Under the pieces are notes generated by a model. The model made no database searches. It had not been told where the DNA came from and saw only the letters and a list, made by a program, of their open reading frames with translations. The position numbers and the translations under genes are program-made. A stretch of DNA of 64,000 bases from Mansonella perstans (lineage: Eukaryota > Nematoda > Chromadorea > Rhabditida > Onchocercidae): positions 153,933 through 217,932 of the forward strand of contig JBAMDO010000082.1 of NCBI GenBank assembly GCA_037074765.1, read 5' to 3'. Position 1 is the first letter of the stretch. The number at the start of each line of letters is the position of its first letter. Below are positions 33,502-46,901 of this stretch, one piece after another.

Positions 33502-36500
33502 TCACAAGCTCTTGTAAGCGTTCAATGAAAGCTGTTTTAAAAGTATTCGAAGTTGTTCTTTCGGTATGACCTGGAAAGGAGATGTCAAATTTAAAGTAAT
33601 TATGTACTCTTAAAAATGTGACCTGATAAGAACTTAAATGAACAAACGTAGTATAATTCCTCAAAAAATTTGAAAATTCATCGGAGTTTCTATTACTGCA
33701 AACAAAGAAATATATTTCAGTACCATGCACATTATATTATCAGTGTATAAAAATCCGAAACAAATAAAAACTTACTTCTGCCAACATATACTCCTCATCA
33801 GCTAGTAATTCGACCAACTGTGCAGATCCATTTATATTGCTTTTTTCAAATAGAGTTACTAGCATAACAACAACTGCAGTAACATAACGAGACCTTATTT
33901 CAGTGAGTTTTTTGACTTCGTCCTGGCTAGGCTTAAATCTTTCAAACATTATAAAAATGTTTGTAATTTTTTTTAGATTATGTAAATAATCTTTTCAATT
34001 CCTTTTAATGATCCTAGAACCAAACAGTGATAGATTTTCTTGAAAACGTCATAAATTTGATATAAGCACTTATTTGTAGCTAAGGCTGAACATCCATTAC
34101 TGTTACCTCATTTGATGTTTCGCTCTTCATTCCCTTAAATGTCATCCAGCCACGCGGAAAGCGTAGTACAAAGTCCAAGGCTTCCATCGCCGTCTAAATA
34201 AAACTTGTGCAGCTTCTCGAAACATGCAACAATAACTGATGAAAAGGAAAAGCTTGGTCATAGAACAAAAACTCCTTTCGAATTCGTTAATGCTCAGCTG
34301 TTAAAGCATCATCCGTAGCATCAGTTGAAGCAAAATCAGAAAACTAACATTAGTGGTCTGTTTGGTTGCATTTTCATATCTCAGCATTTGTTCATTTGCT
34401 AATTGATGGATTACTTCAAACGTTATTTTTTGTTGCATATCTATTAACGTTCCCGCATCATCTGCTGAGTTTTCTAGAATCGATGGTACTGAACGTTGCG
34501 ACTGCTTGAACCATTCGTTGAATTTTATCAAAGCACTCTAAAATACAACCATATATTAGGCGTAAGAAATTTTAATATATAGAAAAATACGATGCTGACC
34601 GAAGTTTCATTTTGTAACTTTTTTTTTGATTCCTTTTCAATGACGAGAATTTCTACACTGAATGACACTTAAAACTAACCAAATAGCATTCATACGCTCT
34701 GTATTCAATGATCGCTCTTAAAAGCTTTGGCTCAACAGTATCATCGGTCTCAATAACATGAGAAAATGACTCCAGTATTTGATCAACCAACTTTTTTGAC
34801 CGTTGCAAAAGTTTTGTTGCTTTGTCCAGTTTGTCAACATCTGAAAAATCGTAGCAAAATTTCAGATTTGATCTGTAACTCGTAACAGAGCGCTTTCACT
34901 TTCTAAGATATGACTTCTTTATGTGCTTTATAAGTTCCTAGTTGTTAAAAAGACTTTCTCGCACCCGAAAAACGCAAGTGAAGTGCAATCAGGACATTAT
35001 TTAAAACCTTATTGTACTCTAAAACGCATTTTAAAGTGAAATCAGAACATCAGAACAAATAAATGCAGAAAAACATACAAAAAAACTCGCGCATTATTTC
35101 ATTCATTCCTAATAGAGCATCATGATACGTATCACTACCTGGATATATTAACCAGTTCCACGCATTAATTAAGAGATCATCGCTCCTAGATTCCTGTGAA
35201 AATTCAGAGATTAAAAAGTGTAATATGTTTGGAATTACTAATAACCGAACAAGATGCAAAAAAAAAAAAAAAAAAATTGATCACCTCTTCAACTACTGGA
35301 TAATGGGCAATTACAAAATTAAAGATCTGCTTGCACAAACGAACTCCATTCATTTTTGCAGCACAAGCAGCGGCAAGAACGTCCTTTCGCATATTTTCAT
35401 CTTCTAATTCTAAAAACAATAATTGAGAATACGATGGCCAAAATAATAAATAAAGCACCGAATGAGTTAAATTGCGTTAACAGTTCAAAGTAAATAATTC
35501 ACCGAACAAAAATAAACAACGCTATTAGAATGTTAACAGGACTTGCGATAAAAGAAAAGTGAATTTGAAGAAACTCACGGCACATGAACTCAACAACTAT
35601 CTCCTCAGCCATTTCTAATGGCAATTTGTTGGCATAATATGGCACAATCGGGTATAACTTCAATGAAATCAATAAACAAACGTAATTACGTACGATCGAA
35701 TTTGCGCTCTCGTCCTAAAATGGATGGATAAATACTTTTCAGTATATGCATTTGCCTTGCAATTAGCCAAAATCAAGTCATTCAAATGCACATGAATAAT
35801 GATGAAGTGTGTTTCAAATTCATGAAGTTCAATCTAGTCTTATGATATAATATTTAAAAGAACTAAAAAAGAAAAAAGAGATACATAAAGGAGGTTCAAG
35901 GCTGCATAGAAACTGCCTCAAAGAACTTCTGACATCATCAAGCACTTTTACTTTCACTTTCCATTTTCTTTTTTTAATTAAGTTGTGGCGAAGCTTTATG
36001 TAAATCGAGACATCTCATTTTTTATTGGCCAGTAAATAGTTCTGGATGTTTAAAATTTTATATTTTTTTGTGTTTTTTTTCTTTTCTGAATATGTTTAAA
36101 ATTTTGTAGCATATCTCCCGTTATGGTTAAATGACAGCATAAGTATCTATAGCTCTAAAGAGCCTGATTAAAAAAATAATATCTACCTGAACTGGTTGAC
36201 CAGTGAATCGAAGAAGTAAAACAAGATGAGCCATAAAACGTATGATATGTGGAAATCTTTCCAAATCATTCTCATGCTGTTCCAGCCACATATCCATGAA
36301 TGCAATCAGTGATAAAGAATCATCGTTCACTATATATCGATAAATAGTATAATAAGGCGATTGTTCAAGCTAAAAACAAATGAGAATGCAGATCAGTACT
36401 CTAAGTGCATTTTTTAATGACTTTGAAATAAAACGCACTAATTTGACAACTATACTATTTGGAATTGAATTTCAAATTAAAATACGATCACCGCTTTCGA

Positions 36501-39500
36501 CAATAAAAAGGGTGATTTCTTCGAATCTAAATAATATGCTTAAAATCTCAAAAGGCATTATTGGGATCTTGTTCGGTGAGAACAAACCGTAGCAATTTCG
36601 TCGAAGATAGAATTAATTCGAAGATCGTCGTTTTCAACCTCACGACCAACGCCAACATCGCAATCGCCATTGCAAGCGATGCTAATTGCAGCATCCAAAC
36701 GAGATTCAACAGCTGCATTAAGATAACACCAAAGACGGTCTTCAGTACGAGACGACAGTGACAATGCTGGTTCGAGGCGTCCAGCTACTACTGACCACAA
36801 ACATGCTTCTACCTGCGACAATGAACTTCCCTAGAAACCTGTTATTTGACAAAAATATGGAATTGTGTAAAATAATAACGCTCAAGAACGAAAGCTTGAA
36901 ATACCAAAAATAAACTAGCAAATGCGTGGAAAACAGAGGAAATGCGTAGCTTTTCAGTAAGAAAGATTGTGTAATTAAATTACTGAAATTAAATGACCGA
37001 TTGAGCTAATTGATTCACTAGTCTATAAGAAATACAAAGAAAAAAAACCTCTTTCTGAAATTGCTGAAATTTACTTGACATGAACTTTTGAAATTTACAT
37101 GAACAGCTTGCGTTTCGTAATTAATTCGTTTCTTAAATTTTTAAAAAAATCGGAACTCACTTTCGAAACGATCTTGTCAACAGTTCGCTTGAGAGAAGCA
37201 CGGGATCGAGCCAAATAATAACAAGTTTCATCGCTAGAAAATGGGGTCAAAGCTGCATTGCGCGATATTTTTCTCAATCGTAGTAGAGGTGTTAAAGAAT
37301 AAAGACCAGTTTTTTCCAACAAAGAAGATGCCTAAATTATCGAAACTAAATGATCGAATGATTTATTCACTTAGCAGTTTATGAAGAGATCGAAAAAATA
37401 CTTGATGAGATACCTCATGAATCCGACCACATCGCACCAGTGTATAAATCACGCTGAATACTCTGTTTTCTAATTCTTCATCTTTAGTGTGCAAGCGTCC
37501 ATGAAGGGCACCGTCTAAATCCTGCAACCTGGGATATTAAATGACCGCAAAAATCGATTCTAATCTTTTGAATAAAGACTCGTTTAAAAATAAGCAGGCC
37601 TTAGAAAACCGAACACAGAATCTAATACGATGCTGTTTGCCTAATACTGCTAACATTGTTTGTTTGCATCGCAAAAACTCCTAAGTAATTTAAAACGTAC
37701 ACCACAGCATCAAAAGTGAAGTGAGATCAAAGTTATAAAATATAAAAATGGATAAAATGATTACCAGATCACAAAGGTTTTCACCACGAATTCGAGCATG
37801 TAATGTTTCTGCTCTGTAAACAATGATTTTATTACACAGGAATGAATTAAAAAAGAAATTCGTTATAATGTTTATGAGATGAAACAACTTCTACGAATGT
37901 AGACGTATATTCTACGGCCACTTTATATAATATTTTGTTGTTAAAATAAAGTAAACAGATTTAGATGAAAACAGAGAAAAATAGAAGATTTAATTCATTG
38001 CTGAACAAAAAGTTTCCGAGACCATCATGCTGCCTAAATATTCAAATCGATTTGTGTAAAAGTGGAGATTAGTAGTTCACTGACAGTAATATTACAATAA
38101 ATGAACAAAATTTCACCGTAGCGTGCAAATTTTTTCAAGATATGAATATTCGTTCAACAATTCAACATTTGCCTCAGGTTCATTGTAGGCATTCTCTTCA
38201 CACCATTCCAGAAGTACCTTAAAAAAATTTGCAAGTAGTAATCGATATATGCGAAAATTATAAATAATTTAAGTAACTGTTTCTCAAAATTTCCACTTTC
38301 CACTTTCTTCCGCACTCTCCTGATTCACAATTATCTCCTTAAATCAGACACCACTCTCTTTCTGAAATGAACAATCAAAAAGTTACCAATAGCCTTCTAA
38401 ATTCCGCGTCAGTGACTAACAGATCAGCAAGAACAGATCGCTTCTCTAAATCCTGCAAAAAACTGTGAAATCAATTAGATGAATTAGACGGTTAAATAAT
38501 TTTCCCATGAATCCAGAACGAAATTATTTTATAATCAAAAAAATTAAACAAACCGAAAACGAATTCAAAATTTAGTAACTATTAGTTGTATGAAAACAGA
38601 GAAATTTGCTTTGAAATACAACTAGGTGGTTCCCTCTTGACTATTTAAAATTCAAATTCACTCTTTCTAAGAATCAGTTTTTCAAAAATTAACGATTGCA
38701 TGGTTTTTTTTTCATATAAAAATAAGTGCAAAATCGTCACATAAAATAGATTTAACCTTCAGATCATCTAACAATCGATTCATTTTGGCAAGATTTAATA
38801 ACAAGAGATAAGCTTGCTGCTCTTTTAAAAGCTGCTGTACGACGGATGTTAAAGCCGTCGTTCTTTCCGGTCTCACTGATACTTTTTGAAAAGCCGCAAT
38901 CCCATCACTACATATCTAAACAAACCAAACAAATATTATCTTAAAGCAGATCACAATCACTATATTTTATTATTTCAAAAAAAGATGTCTCAAGTAAGTA
39001 TAAGGGCAGCAAAATAAATAACAGTTATTAATGAAGTCGGTAAAACAATTATTAACTACTTCATATCAACCTGACCAAATTAAAATTAGAACCGCATACC
39101 TCATAAAATAAACCGACTAAATCAGAGGAACAGTCAACATTCTCTGAGTTTATGCATTTCACTTGGAAGTCTTCGAGCAGTGCCTGAGTAACTGTAAATA
39201 AAACCTGTTGAAATGTACCAAAGGAAACGTGACAAGTACAGTAATTTTATTTGATTACTTACTAGTCGAAAAGTTTTGAAGAAAATGCTAATGCGCAGCA
39301 AACTAATTTATTAAACGTGTAAACATAAGAGAAAATAGGCAGACAGTATTATAAGGTAAACTTTTCCATACATTTTATGTCATTTGCGAACTTTTCCTGA
39401 ATCATTTGTTTTACTTTTCAATTATTCACACTACCACTGAATACTCTGTAAGCAAATTCAAAACTTGGAAACCTTTCACCAGAAAAAAATCGTCATGCAG

Positions 39501-40500
39501 GAAACAATATTGCGTTGTGTTCAGTGTACCATCAATTTCTTGCGTTGTACGTAAGCTTTCTACTGTACTGCGGGATATATTTGCATCAAACTGCGAATTA
39601 TTCATCTAAAAAAAGAAATAGAGTCAGTGAAGCAAACGGAATATACAAAATATGTTCATCCACATTATAAATACACATGACGCAATACGCTCACTATACA
39701 TGACGCCACATCGCGGGATGTAATACTCTCATTACTTACGTGAAGTGCTCTTTTACATCGCAGGAAGGGTGCATGCTTTTCACAGTAACTTGCAAAACGA
39801 CACACGAGTAATGTATCCTTAAAAGTAATTTTAAAAAAAATACAATCGTATGACACTATCAGCTAATCAATAACCCATCCATCAGAAAAGCAATTAATTA
39901 TTTGACGTTGAATCTACTCAATAATTAGTATCCATCTTTTATCTCTCAGTACTTCCATGCCACCCTTATGCAATTCTTGTTCCATACGTAAGAACGATTC
40001 TATTACTTCAACGGTGTTGAGTAATTTTGCGTGAGGATATGGAATAAAATTTCCACTAGCAATCAGCAGGCCGAAAATTCAGATACTAAATGACTAATAT
40101 TTATGCAAAATATCTTAAACGAAATGATTTACACGAATTCCCTCTTTTAATTATAGTAGTTCTTTCGTATACAGAATCGTTATGAATATGTTTCGCTTGT
40201 TTTTGTGTTAGGATTAACGAAAGTTGGATAATATCGAAATACGATGGACATACTATCATTCCACATGGCAAAACATAGTTAGAATTAAGGAATAGAAAAA
40301 TTAAATCTGATAAGTTGTGAAATGCTTTAACGTGAAACAAAAAATTATTCGAACTGAACTTATCACATCAAAGTAATGTCGATGATTTTATCATAAAATA
40401 CAAATTTAACAAAAGAATAATCAATTAGCTCCAGCAAAACTCTGATTGGTATTACAATCTATTACTGTGATGATAACTTACGTTGAACAGATGGCACCAT
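33502..40500 (-). CDS. npp-5: Nucleoporin Nup107, 22 exons, 896 aa
   Basis: Exons in transcription order: 40482-40500, 40135-40252, 39953-40055, 39740-39817, 39435-39605, 39100-39183, 38757-38915, 38387-38452, 38117-38217, 37765-37813, 37414-37521, 37161-37331, 36588-36830, 36187-36369, 35579-35714, 35285-35409, 35079-35193, 34680-34840, 34349-34537, 34107-34193, 33776-33931, 33502-33570. All are GT-AG, all phases fit, total 2691 bp ending TGA. Length compares with about 925 residues in human Nup107. Family landmarks: ACLWSVVAGRLEPALSLSSR and EDRLWCYLNAAVESR (residues ~418-455), HIIRFMAHLVLLLRF (~530-545), NWLIYPGSD and MNEIMREFF (~650-675), IKFNEWFKQS (~734-743), FPRGWM, and the C-terminal KEQLRILLKQL. 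Nup107 is an all-helical scaffold of the nuclear pore Y-complex that also acts at kinetochores. The N-terminal extension before the first solenoid helices is short. Symbol is by analogy to C. elegans npp-5. Confidence 0.95.
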
Positions 40501-41246
40501 GTGGGGAATTTCAGTTTTTTGAAATTTAATCAAATCAATCTGGATGATAACGAGGTTGAAAATTATTACCTTCATTTTTCAAACATTGTTGTTGAGAACC
40601 GGAAGTGAAATTTGAATTAGGTTGAAATTTCAGGAAAACCTTATGCATGAATATTTTGTCATGCAAGTAATTAATCAGAATTGGATTTCTAAGACGAAAT
40701 AGATTTAGATTATTTATGTTATAACCAGTATTATATTTTATGTAACACTGTCATAACCACTTTTTCGGGTTCATAATATAATTAATACTAAATTGCAAAC
40801 TTAAAAATAACTAATAGGTTAGGTTAAAAATTCCAAAAAGATACTGCAGTAAATCCATTAGATTTCTGCAACCAATTAATTAATATCGGATAATCAAGGT
40901 GTCTGTAGTATTTACAGTGATACTATTATGCAACACTGGACAATCAATATATGTGGTATTTCTGATACAAGTAAATTGCCTCTGAATAATCTTAGATATC
41001 CTCTTAAAATTTTTTAATAAAAGACAACATTGTGGAAATTAAACAATTAACATTGATAAGTAACAGAGAAAAGTACCTCGGCAAAAGTAGGAGCATTTAG
41101 ATATAGAGTATTAATAAGTAAACAAAAGATCAATTTGGAAACGAATGATTGTTGGTTTATCAAGCAACAAACAAAGAAGCCGTTCAATTTGACTAGCTAT
41201 AATATTAACCTTTAGAGAGCAAACTTGTTTGCATTTTTGGAAGTAT

Positions 41247-41381
41247 AAAATTTGTCAAGCCGATTAATTTCAAATTTATGGAAACTTTTATCAAAATTAA
41301 TTGACAAAAGCAACAACAATTGCAATAATGCAATAAATTTGCAGCAAAATGATTCATCAGAAAAGAAATTGATTTTATTAA
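41247..41381 (+). repeat. Inverted repeat block Y, left copy
   Basis: About 135 bp that recur inverted at 46025-46163, roughly 90% identical by eye. Landmarks are TTTGTCAAGCCGATTAATTT, GCAGCAAAATGATTCATCAG and AAAAGAAATTGATTTTATTA. It lies about 410 bp upstream of duplication copy 2, separated from it by a microsatellite. Confidence 0.85.
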
Positions 41382-41446
41382 TTGCTATGATCAGTGTGAG
41401 CAGCAAAACAAAATTGATAATGATAATAAATAAAGGTGATGATCAT

Positions 41447-41720
41447 GATAATAATAATAATAGTAATAATAATAATAGTAAAATTAATAATAATAATAAA
41501 TAATAATAATAATAATAACAATAATGATAATAACAGTAATAGTAATAACAATAATAATAAAAACAATGATAATAATAATAACAATAATAATAATAATGAT
41601 AACAGCAATAATAATAATAGATCACCATTATCATTAATAAGATTAGTGGCGATGATACGGTCGATGAAGATGATGTTAATAAATGAGGACGATAATAATA
41701 ATAACAATAATGATGGTAGT
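41447..41720 (+). repeat. AAT/AAC trinucleotide microsatellite
   Basis: Imperfect (AAT)n with AAC, GAT and AGT variants. It opens long runs of Asn codons on one strand and Leu or Tyr codons on the other, which are artefacts of the repeat and not genes. Confidence 0.9.
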
Positions 41721-41792
41721 AAAAACAGTAATAACGGCAATCACCATTACCATTCTCAACGTTGATGGTTATTAGTGATGATGCGATAAAGA

Positions 41793-44700
41793 ACTCATAA
41801 AACTCATATTTTAAATATAGTCATCCATTAAGTAAGTCATAAAGTAAGTCATACTTTAAGTTACACTTTAGGCACTGTCAAATACAAGTGTTATTGCATG
41901 TTAATCCGTATGTATGGCATAATAATATTTGACGTTCGTTTGTGAATATTTGCATAAAACGAAAATGGTTTCATGTAATTGTGCTGAATGAGAAATCGAA
42001 AAATTCTTATTTTTTTGCAGTACTGGTTGAAAAATGAAGAGAATCAATTTCGTAACAAACTAAAGAAAAAAGTCAAATTAAAATTATTAAAACTATTAAA
42101 AAGTCAATTTCATAACTACTAAATCCAATCACCGAATAGCTTTATTTAAATCGGGACATTAATTAGTTTGACGTGACTAAACGTCAAATACATCCAAGAA
42201 TCAAACTTCTGAAAATGGTTTAAAGAATTCAGTTACTGAATAACCTTATTTCAATTTGTTCACTAATTGAAAAAATTAATCAAGATTGGTTAAATCAACA
42301 TAAATTTGCATCAAATATTAATTCTTATTGTAATCGTAATTTTCAGATCCAAAAAGGTAACACTGCATAAAATCAATGATCTCATATTGAAAGACGCATG
42401 CATATGAAAAGTTGAAAGTTTTTTTTCATAATAACATTTTTTTTCCAATTTTTGACAATGACAATTATTTCAGTCAGATAATAATAATTATATTTTAACT
42501 TTAATGAAAATTAATAACTGAAATTTTTTGAAATTAAAACAGTAGCTGTAATTTCCGGAAATTGAAATAAATAATGATTGTTTTTATCGCAGTTATAATC
42601 ATTACAAATAAGACCATCATTAAAATTGGCAAACCCAAATGATTTTTGTTCATTATAAATTCATAATTGAGCTATAATTAAGTTGGATTTTTTCTTTCAA
42701 GAAATTTTCAAGTTTTCTAAAGAAATTTTTGGTATTTTTGATAAATACTATTTCTGATAATTACTTGGAATTTTTAATAATTACTTGAAATTCCAACTTC
42801 CAGTCGTATTATTTGAATTTGCGGAATATGATGTTTTCATATTTTCGATTTAATTCCATTTCATTTATTTGTAGTGTGTTTGTTTATTGTCGTACTGTTA
42901 ATCATTTGCGCCAGTTCGGCAGTTGGTTTAAAATGCTATCGTGGTACTGCAATGAAATATTTTCATTCGCCCATTTCTTTCAAAATTGAAAATTGTCAAG
43001 TGGGAAATTTCTGCATTAAACATCACCGTTATGATTTGAAAAATGTATGTATTTATATGTTATTTTTTTTTCAGCAAAGGAAATGAAAAATGATTTTGAT
43101 TAAATTTTGGAATTTGATGGACAAAATAAATTTTTGTTACTTGCTTATTGTTGATATAGATTTAAAAAAGAATTCAAATGAATTTGAATTTAAATTGTCA
43201 AATTTGTTCAAAAATCAACACTTAATAATATGACAAATTCTTATTTTATTATAAATCATTATCAATTTATTTTAAGCTCTTGCAGATCTGAAATCCAATT
43301 TTTAGATAAACTAATTTCGTTGCAATAACCCTGGAATAATTTTCATTTCCACTTCCATTTTGCGCGATTTTTCTTCACTGACAAAATATTTTACTAGTTT
43401 GGAAACATTGAGTTTCATAATATTGTTGCGATCATAGTAAAAAAAAAAAGAAGTAAATTACTGAGAATTATTGGTGGAGATTTATTGAGAAGATGAAATG
43501 AATTAGAAAAATTGAGGCTAAATTCATTCAAACGATAGCTGCTGTAGATTTGTACATTAAATCACACTGAATGTTAAAATTTATGCACTGAATGTAATAA
43601 AATTAAATTAAAAAAAGTAATAAAACTAAATGTAATAAAATTTATATGTTGAATGTTAAAAGGTACTAATATTTCGTCTCGAGATATACCAAATAGAGAT
43701 CCCTGCAAATACCACTTCCAGTCACTCCTAATGCATATCTTAATGTGACAGAAATGTTTTTTGATGTATTTCATCATTTGAATTTTTTTTTTTTTTGTTT
43801 TTAACAACGCTACACTTGTTTCAGCGACGATCATTCACTGTCAAATCATGTGATATTAATGGAATTTGTACGGTAATCCGAAATTTCAATCTAAATTTTA
43901 AATTAAAAATTCTGCATTATACAAATTATTTTTTTTTATCATAAAATTGCATGACAGATATTCGGAAAAAAATATTTTGCCGATAAAAAAAACAAAAAAA
44001 TTTTGTACTTTAACCCAAATTCCAATCTAAATTTCAAATTAAAAATCTTGCAAAAAAAAAATATCATAAAATTATTATCTTCCAACATTACGACCAATAT
44101 TTTATGCTAGGATGAAGATTGTACTATTGGTTACATTGGTGCAAAGTTTATGGGATTTATGAATGGACCGTTGGTTAATATTTGGGATTGTTGCTGCAAC
44201 AACACATTATGCAATTCAGCTTTTTCCAACTTTTTCTATCAACCAACAATCGTCATCGTAGTATTGTTTGCCATTGGCATATCATCGTTATATATGGGAG
44301 AAATTTTATAGCACCATCTTTTCATTCAGTTTATATATTCTAAACATATTTCAATAAATTTATTGAAATCAAATCTTTCTAATTAATTAATTTTTTCAAA
44401 AATTTATCAGTTAATTAATTTCTTGGCGCAGTTTAAGATCTCATTTATTTTTTTCTAACTTTAGAATTCAATCAAAAGAAATTTTATATAGGATAAAGCA
44501 AATGTACTACATTCATATTATTTGTAAGATTAATTATACGAACATTGTATGCTAATGAAACACGAAATATTCAGGCCTGATCTTTTAAAAAGATATACTA
44601 GTTCATTATTGCATATTGGCCACATCTTATTGATCTTAACTTTAGTAATATTCCCTGTTTGAAAAATTGTATCATTGAACAAACTGATTTCCGATTAGTA

Positions 44701-45465
44701 CAATCTATTGAATTATTTCTCGCTTCGTAGCACCACGTGCTGATTTTTTTTTCACTTCGTTGTTTGATCTTTTATACTACTACCATTCATAATTCTGTCA
44801 CGACGTGACCTACGATACTTCCTACTTCATAACATGTTGTCAATGAAATTTATTGTCAATTGTCAATCTCTATATTAATCTTTATAATTCGAAATAAAGG
44901 TCAGAATTCCGGAATAGAACATCTGAAATTCGGCATAGGCTGCAAAGGAAAAGTTCCCGATATCAACAAACTCTAACAATCTAAGTAGCAACTTTTTTTT
45001 TCTGATTTTTTTTAAACATGAAAGAAATCATGAAAATTTCTTCACACTGTTAACTGGTTAATTTTAGAGCTTTTCATTAATTAATTAATGAGTAATAACT
45101 TAAGGTAATTAAAATTTTGCTGAGAAATTCTTGTGATCGCTAAGTGTCACATATGGTAAGTTGATAAGTAGGGTTCTGCTTTTAAAGTTCAATGGAATAG
45201 GTAAAAACAGAAAATTAACCAGATAGAAAAGGTTAATGTAGAATGACTGGTAGCAGGATGGGAAATTACAAGTAGCTATCAGTTTTTTTAAAAATATCAC
45301 TAATTTAAACGATATTTCGTAAATAATTCGAGCATTCTTTACAAGTAAATTCATCATTAATTAAAAAATTGTTCCACTAAACTTAATTAGCTACAATTTT
45401 AATTTTAATTGGAAAATTCTGAAAATTTTATTATAATTCATTGTTCTGTGCAAATGTAGAACATT
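41793..45465 (+). repeat. 3.68-kb segmental duplication, copy 2
   Basis: Direct repeat of 25827-29507. The left junction follows GCGATAAAGA and the right junction precedes ATGTTAAAATC; both flanks differ from those of copy 1. It lies 15.97 kb from copy 1. Confidence 0.95.
42875..44311 (+). CDS. Ly-6/uPAR-like (three-finger fold) surface protein, copy 2
   Basis: Exons 42875-43044, 43825-43872 and 44111-44311, with the same splice sites and stop as copy 1. I see no coding difference from copy 1: all visible differences between the duplication copies fall in introns or flanks. Both copies therefore look functional and would encode the same protein: signal peptide, ten or so cysteines ending CCCNNTLCN, and a hydrophobic C-terminus. 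The likely upstream exon that completes the ATG would have to lie within the duplicated 1.1 kb for this copy to be expressed. Confidence 0.85.
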
Positions 45466-45535
45466 ATGTTAAAATCTAAAAAAATCGAATTTCTAATCAA
45501 ATGATTTGAATGAATTAATTAATTAATTGGGCATA

Positions 45536-45554
45536 TTGCCCAATGTGTTTTTTT
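45536..45554. repeat. Short palindrome just outside duplication copy 2
   Basis: ATTGGGCA, 3-nt spacer, TGCCCAAT: a perfect 8-bp inverted repeat 71 bp beyond the right end of copy 2. Confidence 0.6.
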
Positions 45555-46024
45555 GCAAGTGAGTTTAATTAACGAATAATTAACAAATTTTGTCGAGTAA
45601 AAATTTATAAGTAATTAATAAATTATGTCAAATGAAAGTTTTAAAGCAAATTTAATTAATAAATTATTTCGAATAAAAATTCAAGGTTAGTTTAATTAAT
45701 AGTAATTAACAATTATATTTAATAAAAATTTGTAAATAGCATATAAGAAATGTATTTTCCTTGACGGAATCAATGTAGATATAAATAGAATTATTAAGAT
45801 ATATTCAAAAAATAATATATCAACTGAAATACTTAATTCTTAGTGGATAGATTAAAAATTATATTGCCTTAATGGAATAATTATGTGACAAATTCATCAC
45901 TTCATTTCATGCGTTAAAATAGCATTTATAGTATTATTCTGAGCCAAATAATTAAACGGACATGAAATTGTTCAATCTAATTAATTTAATAATGATTGGC
46001 TTATAATTTAATATAGGATGGACT

Positions 46025-46163
46025 AATTAATAAAATCAATTTCTTTTCTGATGAATCATTTTGCTGCAAATTTATTGCATTGTTGCGATTGTTGCTGCTT
46101 TTGTCAATGAATTTTGATGAAAGTTTCCAGAAATCTGAAATTAATCGGCTTGACAAATTTTAC
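46025..46163 (-). repeat. Inverted repeat block Y, right copy
   Basis: Reverse complement of 41247-41381 with scattered substitutions. It is followed after about 37 bp by the inverted copy of block X. Confidence 0.85.
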
Positions 46164-46200
46164 CTTGATTAAATGACTGTTTTCTTTGCTCATGGTGCTC

Positions 46201-46508
46201 ATGGAGTATTTTTTTAAATCAAATGTACTTTAAACAATATTTCAAAAAAAGGGCCTTAGAATTTGAAAAATTTCTAATTTTAACAAATAATTTTAAAAAA
46301 TTCGAGTAAGTCCTTTTTATGTGTACAAAAGCTATTGAAAAATAAACATGAAGATTATTATATGCTATATGAACTTTTAAATTATATCAAAAAAAAGAAA
46401 ACGTTTTAAACTAAAATACATTCTATTCATTTTCTTTCAACAAATTTTTCGTTTTTCATTGTGAAAAAATATTGAAATAAAAATTTAAAAAAACTCAACT
46501 TTCAAAAA
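46201..46508 (-). repeat. Inverted repeat block X, right copy
   Basis: Reverse complement of 25152-25458. Together with block Y it forms one contiguous Y-X unit here, while X and Y are separated by about 16 kb on the left side. Confidence 0.85.
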
Positions 46509-46668
46509 ATGCTATGTTAGCGTTGATGCTATTGTTGGTATTTTTAACACATTTCATTCCTTCATTATTCCTTTTTTTTAAATCATTTATGAAATGCGTT
46601 GTATTGGATAATGAATGCTAACGCATATTTATTGATTTTTTCACACAAATATTTGCATACAATTGTAG

Positions 46669-46690
46669 AATTTGGCCATATGGCCAAATT
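46669..46690. repeat. Perfect 22-bp palindrome
   Basis: AATTTGGCCATATGGCCAAA plus TT reads identically on both strands with no spacer. It could be a dimeric protein-binding site or a remnant of a small inverted-repeat element; the function is unknown. Confidence 0.7.
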
Positions 46691-46797
46691 ATTGATTTAC
46701 AGTTGTCTTCATGACTTTATCCAAGAAAGGCATTCAAAATATTTTCCATACAATACTGAGGTGCTACAGTTAACCTTAATTTCTAATGTTGGAAGTC

Positions 46798-46901
46798 TGT
46801 GTGTATGTGTGTATGTGTGTGTGTGCATGTGTGTATGTGTGTACGTGTGCATGTGTGTATGTGTGTATGTATGTATGTATGTGTGCATGTGTGTATGAGT
46901 G
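46798..46901 (+). repeat. GT/ATGT microsatellite
   Basis: Alternating GTGT and ATGT units over about 100 bp. Gives artefactual Cys-Val open frames on + and His-Thr frames on -. Confidence 0.9.

Larger units (their letters stand above)
40501..41792. other. Intergenic between Nup107 5' end and duplication copy 2
   Basis: Should contain the Nup107 promoter. Block Y (41247-41381) and an AAT-type microsatellite lie at its far end. No exon found. Confidence 0.55.

Noticed and set aside
36380..36761. + strand frames of 66-70 codons inside Nup107
   Set aside because: Shadows of a Nup107 exon and its flanking intron; the minus-strand frames fit the family and the splice phases.
41378..41740. 120-codon Leu-rich and 109-codon Asn-rich open frames on opposite strands
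   Set aside because: Both lie on an AAT/AAC microsatellite; the translation is simply the repeat.
25152..46508. Possibility that blocks X are terminal inverted repeats of one 21-kb DNA transposon
   Set aside because: The interior holds ordinary host genes and a direct duplication, no transposase was seen, and Y accompanies X on one side only.
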